Assembly (NCBI RefSeq): GCF_921293095.1
Contig: NC_060254.1
Location: 58,016,069 to 58,080,068 of the forward strand
Direction of reading: 5' to 3'
DNA: 64,000 nucleotides
Source: Ischnura elegans
Taxonomy: Eukaryota > Arthropoda > Insecta > Odonata > Coenagrionidae
The notes under the pieces are model-generated. The model saw nothing but the letters and a program-made list of their open reading frames with translations. It was not told the DNA's origin and ran no database searches. The position numbers were made by a program, and so were the translations under genes. The stretch's first letter is position 1; each line of letters opens with the position of its first letter. Below, one piece after another: positions 24,301-36,300 of the stretch.

Positions 24301-27300
24301 ACGAAGGTGCTTCAGAGCTACGTTTTCGTGAAAAGGGAGCCCGATGAATCAAACATGAGCCACGGATTGAGAGACGAGAACCTGAGCACTGCGAGAGCAC
24401 AGCAGTTGATAGACGAATCAAGTGAGAGACTGTGTTTCATTCCTGCGAAAGGTGCAGACGGACGAAATCATTCCTTCTCCACGCTCGTCCTCGATGGCAC
24501 ACTGAGGAATTTCGTCGTGTGCAACCAGTGTTCGAGGGCCATTCCGTGGGAAGTGCACCGGGACACGGAGGCCTTGATCCACCAGTGCGGGTTCCGAGAC
24601 ACCGCCGTCAGTGCAGTGGTTGGCGGGGATTTCCCTGTCAAAGCCTCTCCCAAATCCTATCCCGAGATAGAAGCAATGGATCAAGTAGTTGAGGGCGCCC
24701 CCGCGGCAACCCGCTTGACGGCGCGAGACATAAACTATCTGCTCAAGAACTCGAGCGAAAGGGTCAGGATTCTCCCGAAAAAAGGGAAGAGTTTCGTGTG
24801 GAAATTGTTCTCGCTAGTGGAAGTGGATGGGATCCAGCAGGACTTCGTGTGCTGCAACCAGTGTAGCCGCTTGTGTAGATGGAAGCCGACGGACGGAACC
24901 AACAACCTCCGAGTCCACGTCTGCAGGAAGCATTCCGTGCCGCCGGAAATCAGCTTCACGGAACTGCTCGCGGAGCCCGACGTGCAACCGCGAGAGATGG
25001 TGGACCAAGGTGACCTCGACCAAAGCGGTGCCTCCGAAACGATCGTAACAAAGCGTGATCTGCAGGGACTCATAGACTCCTGCAACCCCAGGGTTACCCT
25101 GGTCCCTGGGAGAGGAAAGAGTCAAGTCTGGTCGAGGTTTTACAAGGTCAAACTTGATGGTGAACTGACCAACTATACAATGTGCAGGGATTGCCGAGTG
25201 GTGGTAATATGGAAGTCTAAGGATGGCACAACTGGTCTTCGCAAGCATGCTTGCAAGCGCCAAAGAATAGCCAAGAAAGCCCAACTACCAGAGTTCACAT
25301 CTGAATCAAATGCAATGGTACCTGGATATCCAAGAATCGAGTATGAAAACACAGATGGCCCATGTCTATCAAAGGATCAGGTAAAGTAATACATGGAAAT
25401 ACATATAGGGTTAACAACTATTCAAGCACTAAGCTATGGTGAAGGGGCATTAATATTTGATATATTGACAGGAATAAAGCCTGGTCCAGATTTCAGTTAA
25501 TATAAATAATTTGATGAGTTATATTCCACCATGTCTTTGAATGGAATCTTTGGTACACTTTAATCTACTCTTCAATTTTGGTAGATGGTAAGGGACAACT
25601 AATTATTGTTTTTATTCTATGCCTGCCATCAAGGTCCAAAGGTTAGTGGATGAGTCAAGTGATAGGATTCGTCTTGTACCTGGACGTGGAAAGAGCGATG
25701 TATGGATGACATTTTCGATTGTTGAAGTTGATGGGAGAAAAATGGAACTGGCTGTGTGCAGCCTTTGCAACTCTTTAGTCACCTGGAAATCCAAAGATGG
25801 GACCAACGGACTACGAAAACACTCCTGTAAGCAAATTCGAATTACATGCCAGCCAGAAAATTCACCTCATTGTTCCTCAAAAACTCCTTCCGTGGTTCCT
25901 CATACTGAGTTTGAGGAAAGAATGGCCGTAATGTGTGGGATGGACCTTGTCCCACCTGACCTGATAGCAAGCCCGGGATTCACAAACTTCATTGAGTACG
26001 TATACAATTTAGGGGCAAAAAATGGTTCCAAAATCGATGTGAAAGATCTTCTGCCTTCAGAAAAATCTGTTTCAAGAAGAGTGGATGAAATTGCCGTAAT
26101 GGAAAAGGAAACTATAATTTCTGAGCTACAGTCGGTAAGTCATCATTTTTGTAGAATATAAGTTAGATTTATATGATGGAATGCAATTTATGTATTATTT
26201 TCAGTGCAAAAGCAACAGATACTAGTTGCCCACTTCCATATTTTTTATAGCATATTGCTCACCAGTAGGGTTTATGTACTCTGCAATGTTTGCTGGTTGA
26301 AAGGTACTAATAAAATATGTCTCTATTAATGCCAGTGTTCATCGGTTGGACTGGGGATTGATGTGTGGTTTCATAACTTGACATCGAAGGACTTCTTGAC
26401 CATTTCCATGCATTACATGCTTGAAACGGAGGATTCTTTGATTGTGAAAAACCGAGTGGCTTATACCTGTGAGGCAGAAAGTAAGACAGAAGAGTTTCTT
26501 AGGGAGAAATTGGAATTTGTTCTTAAGGTAATTAATATTTCTATCTCTTTTTGAATTTCACTACACTACATATTCATATAAAATCCATAAGGCTTGATGG
26601 GTAGTACTCCTTCACCTTTTCACACCTTTGACGCACAGTTTTCATAAGACATTTTCCCAATGAATAAATGTCAACCTTGTTGATAAATATCAATTAAGTT
26701 CCATTATTCTCTCTAAATATAAATGTCCTAAAAATTGAGGGTGAGCTTCAAATTTTACTCACTTTCTGCTTTGTTGTTATATCATTGGCTTACTTAAGTC
26801 TAAAATGAAATAATTAGCAATTTCTACCAACCTATTTTCCTTATTTAAAGTTCAACAACTTTTTCAATTTGTGAGTTTTAAGGATTATCACTTGTCATTT
26901 GAATTCATTGAAGATAACCTGGCGTAACTGTTACCTTACTACATTCCAGTTTTAATTTTTTTGTTTTCCATGTTGTGCATGCTTATAATCTTATTTAATC
27001 TTACACTGAAATTTGAGCATATTATTTATTATTTTTGGTGAAAAATACAGTTGATAAATATTTATTGTTTTTTTTTTCTTTTCTGAAAAAACTAACATTA
27101 TCTTCTGAATCGGATGGCTTGTTTTCCATATTTTACATGCCTGTTGATGCACTGTCTTCTATTTGAACTAGGATTTTGGAGTCAAGACACAAAATATCTA
27201 CGTCATAGGCAGAGAGAATATTTTAACTCACGCATCAGTTGTGGGAACAGAAATTCATTGTGCAGGATCTGGAATCAATGCAACTATTAAAGCTGTCTTT

Positions 27301-30300
27301 AATGACTTCAATAGCAAAGAGTATCCAGAATTGCATAATTTATTACAAACATGCAGAAAACTAGTGTCATCAGTTAGAGATACCAGGTAATTTTTACTTT
27401 TGAGTGAAATTAAATTACAATGGTAATACTTTTTATTTTATAAAAAGCAAAGGTAAAATGCGCTGTGATATGAAAAAAGTCATAATCAAGCTATATTGTG
27501 AATGAGACCTTATTACAGTAAACCACATAAACAATTAACAGTCGAGAGAATCATATATGATGAAGATGCTGGATTTGCAGTACTCTACCTTGATAAAATG
27601 AAGGGCACGAGGGCATGAGCCCTCCCAAACTTAAAAAAATAGACAAGGATTTAATATGATTATCATTACATTTGTTTAGCTTTGTGTATTATGGAGGCTC
27701 AATCATTTAACACGAGGGGCCATGAGGGACCAAAAGAAAGGCTCATTCTTTGGTCATAATGACCGAAACGGTGTGGAGACGAAGCACATGTTTCAGTGTT
27801 TAATGTTGAATAAAATAATTATTTTTTTTATTGATGGCAAAATTTTTGAAATTTATTAGATGGGAGTACTTGCGCATTGATATTAAAAGAAAGCATGTCC
27901 TTGCGGACTTAATTTGAATCTTTTAATCAATCCTATAGGGTTCATAAGAAACTGGTTGAAGATGACATACCACTCCAGCCAGAGCACTCAAGGTGCTGGA
28001 ATGCCATATACACCATGCTGAATTCAATTCAGCAGGCAATGCCCAAGTTGGAGGAGTGTTTGAGGGGCACACATGACGCAGCTTGCTTGTACAGTGTGGA
28101 CAGGAGTCTGTTAGTGGAGTTGGTGAAGCTGCTAAAACCATTTGACGAGGCTACCAAGTTGCTCATCTGGAGCAACACCCCTACCCTCCCACTTGTCGTC
28201 CCGACCAAAGTGAAGCTGCAGAGGTGCCTGGAAGCCAAGGTGGATGACTCCCCAATCATCAAAGAGGTACAAGTGGTCTCCAAAAATAAGTGCACAAATC
28301 CATATATATCATCCGAAATGAACAATGGAAGGATTGGTTTGATGCAGCTCTTCACTCCACTTAACCATGAGCTAACCTTTTCATATTTGACACATTTTTT
28401 TCTCTGTCATATCCTACATAACTGGTCCTGCATAACCAATTCAGGGCCATCCTTTACCTTTATCCCCCCAAATTTATCCTTTGACAATTGTCTTCATCAG
28501 GCCATCATGCCATAGCTGATTAAGTTATCCCATCTTCTTTTTGGGATTATTTAGGTCGTTACTTACTCAATAAATCCTTTATATTTCCATCATTCTTATT
28601 TAGTACCTAATTTAAATGGTTTCCACTTCTTGACTTTTATGCTGCGGTCAACATCCATGCCTCACTACAATAAAGAAACATGCTCCACATGTACCGTCTA
28701 ATAAATTGTTTCCTACTATGATTTTGTTCTCAGCTGTAAGTATATTCTTCAATGGTGGAAATCACTTGCCTCAAAAAGGATCTGAACCTAGCATAGTTTG
28801 AGCCAGGTAGGGCCAAACCACTGAAGCTAATAAGCATCTTCTTCCTTAGTATAGTTTTGTCTTCAGATGACAAGGTGATTTATACTGTGAGACACACATT
28901 GCCAGAAGATCTTGTGTCCGTCTGCTTAGCACTAAAGTCCAAAACCCTACAGCCAGAGCTTAAAACATAATATTTTTCCTATTTATGTGGACTTACAGGT
29001 GAAACTGTTAAGCATCAAAAGAATAAGAAACACCTTTGTACTTCAACAAGGTAACATCAAGGTATGATGCTGCCAAATTTGCAGTTATTTTCTACAAAAT
29101 GTTTGTCTTGAGCATTAGTATTTCATCATTTAAATCTATTACTAGAGATAAGAACACCCATATAATTAATTGCTCTTCCTTAAGTCATTCTTGGCGGCCT
29201 TACTAACTAATCAAGGCACATTTATTCCATAATAAAGGGCAATTGACTAATACCAAACTTCTACTAGAGCAGATAGGGAATTCTTTAATATTGTTTATTT
29301 TCTTCTTCCTGTTTAAAGTCATGGGAAGCCTTCTCCTAGTTTTGTTTTCCTTCATATTTATTTCGACTTCACACTATAATATTAAAAAGCTACTAACTGA
29401 TTCTCTAGAAATAGATGCATTCCAAAATCATATTAACGGATACGTATTTCGTTTTTCAAAGAATTTTATACTTCAATAAGAAAACAAATAGCATCATTCT
29501 TTGTTGCAATGATTTGCTTCAGTATTAAGTAAATATTTCCATAAGTGATTTACAAAATGACTGATTATAATTATGGAATCTCAAAGTTGCCTAGATACCA
29601 AGACACTTTAATTGATACTGCACTTTATGCATTCATGTAATGTGCAATACTATAAAGTGCAATCAACTCTTGTTTTTTGTGATACTTTTCAATTACTAGA
29701 TCAATGCATTTGCACCTACATCTTCTTCTGAACCAAAAGAATAATATCAATTATAAATCCATGAATGACAAGGGATTTTTCTCCATTTCAGCTGAAGAAG
29801 AGACTGCTTCAGGCTTTGAATGAGAAATTCCACATAGATATGGTTCATTGTGTAGCCACAGTTTTGCATCCAAAAATGAAGGGTTTCGTGAGACAATATC
29901 TGGGAGATCAGATGTTTGATAGTACAAAGGAACAGATTATGCTTATTCTAAACAAAGCCAGCAGTCCAAAAGCGAACAAAGGACTCGAGGAACCACCAGA
30001 AAAAAAGCTCCAGTTGGAGGAGGACCAGTGTGAGTTCTTATCGGAGGTGATGAGAGACTACGCAGATGGAGAGAGTGATGATGACGAGCAGGGGGAGCTG
30101 AGCTTCTACTTGAACAGCAAGAACACGACTCGCTTTGGAGATCCACTTGCGTACTGGAAGCAAAACGCATCCCTCTGCACGAACTTGTTCAAAGTTGCCA
30201 AGTGCGTGCTAGCGCTTCCTGCTTCGGGTGCACTTTGTGATATGCATACGTCAGAAATAGGTAGGAAAATGGATGCAAGGAAGGGCTGCATCAGCAGTGA

Positions 30301-33300
30301 CCTGATTAACAACATCCTAATCATCCACTGTGCAACCAAAGTGTAAAAACATAAGGTTTTAGAGGTTAATACCACTTCTCCAAATTGACTCTATGCCCAG
30401 CTAGCATCTAGTCACACTGATATCAACACTAAAATTATTGAAAAAGTGATGCCAGTATTGTAACAAGATTCCCTAATTCAAATTCCCACACTTTTCCTTA
30501 AACTAAAGTAAATGCATCTTTTCCCTGAGATCTTTACTCTCTCCTTAATACTATTACAAAAAATTTTTGAAGAGCAAGGGCCAATAAAATACTAAAATTA
30601 TTTAAGAAAACATGTATAAAAATCCTTTTAAAAATATTCCTTTTAAATTAACACTAATTTAAATTCTAATGAAAAATTTTAAGCTTGTATATGTAATTTG
30701 AGTCAAATTACAATCACAAAAACAAAATCCCCATGCCAACTGTGCAACAGGTGGTTCTTTCGATTTAAGCATCACAGCATTAATTTACCCTCATGCTATG
30801 GACAAGGCTTCTTGACTTTTCCCTGACCTATTTCTAATCCCCGGATTTCCTTGACTTGTTACAATCATGGAAAAATAATGGGACAAAGTAAGCACTTTGC
30901 TAAGGACTTGTGGGAGGAGAACCACAAGTGATTTCATGCCAAAAATTCTACACAGGGAGGAAAAAGGCAGAAGAATGAACAAGCTAGAAGAGTTGGAGAT
31001 TAGAAGACTCATCAAGAAACATCCCCTTCTTAATGATATCCTTTTTGAAAACCTTTCCCCCTCCTAATAGCCTCCCTGAACCTCACGGAAAAACCAACAA
31101 CCCATAATCCTTCCCCTCCCCCACTCCTCCGGACACCTCCCGTCATTACCTTAGTCACCAACAACCTTCCGTTACTCCCGACCAACGGTCTTCCACACCC
31201 TGCCCCTCTCCAACTCTCACCACCCTCCCACAATGCCCAATCACACACCTCAGATTTCCCAGCCACCCCTTCCACCTACCTTCTTCCTCCCGATACCACA
31301 TGATATATAAGGATGTTTGTTTCTTTGTAGCCTTTGTACCTGATGATGACGCCACTGCTTCGAAACTAGTAGTACCACATAAATAAATTGGTGGATTTAT
31401 ACATAGTTTGTTCGCTTTTATTTATTTAATGGGACAAAGATTGGCCAAAGAGTCACCACAATGCTTTTGTTGCTTGTGCAGAATTGGCAGGCTGTTCAAA
31501 ATTGAGGTTGGTACAAAATTTTTTGAAGCAGTGTCAATGGCACCAATTAAACATCACACCTTGCACTTGAACCAATCAAATTACTGACGAAACCTCTTCC
31601 GAAATTTAGCGAATGATAACAGGGGTAATATTTGAGAAATTGCTTTTCTCTAATAGTACAGGTAAGCCAGTTGACAGATATTCAAAATGAAGGCACAAGC
31701 AGAAACAGCTTAGGTCCGACGTCATGTCTCACAATCAAGACTCTTATTCTTGTTTTTATCCATGATAATTAAGTTTGCTGAGCTTATTTCGAAATTTATT
31801 CTTCTGATATCTCAGTTCTCTTCTTTCACTGTCTCTATTATTCCTCGCCCAATTTTTAACAGTTTTTATCACATCAAGCAACTTGAACAAGTATCATCAG
31901 TGTTTCCAACTGGAGTTTTGACTTCAGTTCTTTATCCTGATGGGCTAGCTAACATAAAATTAAATTCATTTATATGAAATGACAAATTTACCTTAATGGA
32001 GCCTTAACCCGGTAACACCTGAATTAAAAATTTCATCCCAACTTCTTCGAAATATTCAATTTTAAAATCTGATTGATTAGATTCAAATTTAATACTTTTA
32101 GCACTAATAGTCTTGGAGATAAAGCCTGGTACAAAGTGGCACCACTAGGCCCTGGGTCAAAAATCGAAATTAAATAGGCGTTAGTAATTTCACATTTTAA
32201 TGCCAGAAACGTTTGAAAAAATTTCTATATTGCACAAAAAATTATCAAAATTACTCAAAAATGTCAAATCTTGCTTGAAAAATCAAACTTTTCTGAAAAA
32301 CGTAATTATAAATATGCTTATTAGTTTTAAACTCTCAAAATCCCGAACAAATTACAATAAATAACAAAAAAAGTTCGCCTAGTATTGCACTACCAGCTGG
32401 TACCATATGGTACCACTAGGCGTTAACGGGTTAACATAACTTCCACTACAATATTTGTTTATTTTACGTAAAATACACCATAGGTTTCTGGTAGTTTTCA
32501 TTTCTTGGATGTATGGCTGCGGTCAATTGAATAGCCCACCACCCACTTCCAATTTGGCAAAAAAACTGCATAGACACCAATTATATCCTCAAGATGCACT
32601 ATATTTGGGTACATATGAGCCTCACAACTTGAACTTGACTATCTTTCTAGCAAGTTATTTCCAATTATTATTATTATGATTAATATCATTCTACCGATTA
32701 AGGTGCATTTCAATGGAGTACTTAAGACGCATTCTGGGAGCCTCCCTTTCCTTCAAGCACTTCCCACTTCAATTCACAATAAGGCCTACTCCCTTTCATT
32801 CTATCTAAAAATTCTCTTCATCTCCTTCCTCTCTCTCGTTTATCCAACATTCTACCCTCTAACACTGTTTTCAACATTCCATCCCCTGATCTATACCTAC
32901 CACACGCTTTCCCGTCTTTCTGTGCTACCCCTTGCCGACTTTCCTTCCCTACCACTATAAATAACCCTATACCCATCACTCCAATAGTCCCCACCATCCT
33001 TCCATCTCACTTCGCATAATCCTAAGATATCTATCCTCCCTTTCAGTGGCCCAACGAGGGAGGGTTTTGGGAGATAAAACCACCCCCAGAACTCATAGAA
33101 TTTTTTAAGTTCAATCCATTTTACTTAATTGGATTGATATTACTAATAGAATATAGTTAGGATTAATAAAATATCCCTCAGAAAGCCGTAAAACTCACCA
33201 TTTTGAACCATTTATCTAACAATTCCGCGATTTATTAATCTCACACCTACTGCTTATCCTGATGGGTATACCATACCCCCACATGCCCCGGTATTAGTTG

Positions 33301-36300
33301 CACCTAAACCCCCCCCCAGCCTTAATTCCTAGCTGCTCCCCAGCTCCCTTCCTTTATCCTTTTCTCTTCTGATATTTTCTAGTTTCCCTGCCCTCATCAT
33401 TGTCCTCACATTCCACGTCCCTACATTTATTGCTGACTTCTCCTTCTCCATGTTCTGGCTCTTTTTTTCATCTTTGTTCATTGGTGCTGCTGTTAATGAC
33501 GATGATGATAAGTCTCAGAAAGGATTTTGTATGACGACCCCAAGGACTTTCCCTACATCACTGCTGTGAATGACACTCGCCTTTTGGGGTCAGGTTCCGT
33601 AACATGAGTTTGCGAGCTCATTTGGCTGTACTCCATGTCTTCAGAGAAGAGATAGTTGGAGGGGTTTCCCACTTCCATTCCAAAGGTGTTTTTTATGTGA
33701 CACCATCACGTGGACTACCTTTCATCTGACTCCTAACCTTCGACCTATCTGGCATAGGTGGCCCTACCATTAATAATTTAGAATTAATCCTGCCAGTGCA
33801 GCTCATAGTGCCAAAGAACATGCAAGCTTTTCCACTGTGACAAGGTTGTAGCCCAAGGGATAGGTTAGTTTCAATGTGGAGTGGCATTTTGTCTTAAGGT
33901 ATCTGTCTCATTGTAGGCTACGCATAAAGAACCACAGTGCTCACAAAAGAAAAGTGCAAGTTAAACATCTAAGATTGTGAGTGGTAATAGGCATACTGCC
34001 TTTTTCTCTTATATTAAATTCTTTATTCAAGGACATAGATGTTCACCTAAAATGCGTCTAAGATATTTAAATAAGACTCCTCAGAGCCTCACATAATGCT
34101 TGATGATTCATATCCATTCCAGAATGAATCAATAGGTACAATACCTAGGTATTAACAAATGTTACTGCCATTCTGACCCGTCTAAGTCATGATGATACCA
34201 AAGATCAAATTTAAATAAAAAAATTGTTATTCATGAAAAAGTTCTTTCAAGTTATATAATTCATTAAACTACAAAATCCTCATCAATCTTTCCTTTGTTG
34301 TTCAGTGAACATAAGTGAAGACAAAACATCTGATATATTGCCTCCTAAGAACTTATTTTCCAGAGAAAATTTTTACGTTATGAGCGACACAAAGCCCATC
34401 ATGTACAGGTAAACTGACAATGGAAGCAAAGACTAACATGATTGGATTAGCTGTCTGAACAGAAATAATAAGATCATTATACCTAATAATAAGCAGCATT
34501 TTTGCAAGTTAATTAGCTCTGCAGACAAACATCAGTGATTTATTAAGGGAAAAAAGAGTTTGCACATAAATTCACCTAGAATAAACTTCATACTGGGTCA
34601 GTTATGGACAGTAATGTACCCCAGAAATACAATTGCATTGCCTATATTCAGGAGTGACAAGGTGAAACTTCCCAGCCAGCTCAAATCACAAAAACATTTG
34701 CTTCGCATACATATGCCTAGATGCAGAGGCTTCTGTGCCTCCTATTCAGAGGAGGCCATCTGCATTCACAGCCTCTAGCAAGTATCTGTGCAAGAGAAGT
34801 ACTGCTGCTTCTACAGAGATGCTGTAAGGAACAACGGTATAAGGAAGGAAGGATTGGTGCTGCCATCTGTTGACATTTAGAATCAAGTGGGCTGCAGTCA
34901 TGCTCCATTGGTATCAATCTCAATACTATGTCCCAACAATTAAAAATTTAATTCAATTTATCTCCTTACTGGCTAATTGGTTCACTACAATGATTTTTCA
35001 AAATTATGGTCTATTATCAATACTCAGCTAACAAATTGTTACATGATAGTAGGGTGGATTACCAGGTTCTGTCCTCGTTGTCATTTTTGATGGCAACATT
35101 TTACCTACTATGCTGTAGGTGTCCTCGGGCCATGCTGTCTCGCCCGAGTATGCCTACAACATAGTAGGAGAAACGTCGCCAAACATCCATCAAAAATGAA
35201 AATGCAGACAGAACCCAGACATCTAACCTACTGCGAACCTGAATGCTGCAAAAACCTTTAAAATATGTATACATAATATATACATCCTAAATATTTTTCA
35301 CATCATGGAGTAAAATGTCCATTTTCCGGCCTCATACATTATATTATAGATAACCCAGATGTTGTCTTGCATTCATCAGAATGTATAATTGGGAATTTAC
35401 AGTAAATTGAAAAATGAAGTGCCAGAGGATCTAGGTGCACCTAGACGGGTGTATAATCAGCAGATGAATTGTAGGTATTTGCCACAAACGAAAACATTTC
35501 AGAGCCCCTAATGTACACCAATATGAAAGAAAATTGCCTGTTGTGAGAGGGTTTCATAAGTTTTTCTGCCCAAATCGTAAGGGGCAGTGGTGCAGCCAGG
35601 GGAATAAATCCCCTGGGGGGGGTGGGGTTTTGGGGATAAACCCCCCCCCCCCCCCCAGAGCTCAGAGAAATTTTTAAGTTTAGTCCATTTTACTTAATTG
35701 GATTGATATTTCTAATAGAATAGTGTAAGGATTAATAAAATATCCCTCAGAAAACTCACCATTTTGAACCAATTATCTTAAAATTCCACGATTTTGTCAA
35801 TCTTGCACCTACCTCAATATCCTGGTGAGTATTCCATACCCCCACACACACCGGTATTAGTTGCACCTAAACCCCCCTCAGCCTTAATTCCTAGCTGCGC
35901 CCCTGGTACGGAGAACCACATTTCTTTAGGAAGAGTAAATTATTCTCTAATGCAAGGCAGTTGGGAATTTTTAGGATGGTTGGAATTTTTAACGTGTCAG
36001 GGAAATGTGGGGCATCTGTCAGCCCTACATAAAACCACAAAATCAAGAAAGTAAGTGTGTGGTAGGAGTCCCACTAGTCATCCAATAATTGATGTTTTAC
36101 CTTCAAAGCAAACACACGTATTAATAGCTACTTAGGGTTTCAGCTAAACAAATGACTCTCCTAAATTTTGGTGCTTATGTGGGCTTAAGCAGGTGCTTAT
36201 AATACTATTTTTCAGCACATATTTTTTTTTAATTCTGTGTCATGGGAAGTGAGGAGGTATGCATTCTTACTATTTAGCTCAAGGGGTTCCTAAAAAATTA

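Noticed and set aside
31030-31355. Glycine-rich minus-strand protein
   Set aside because: The frame arises from a C-rich tract next to a hammerhead-like core, probably the end of a retroelement.
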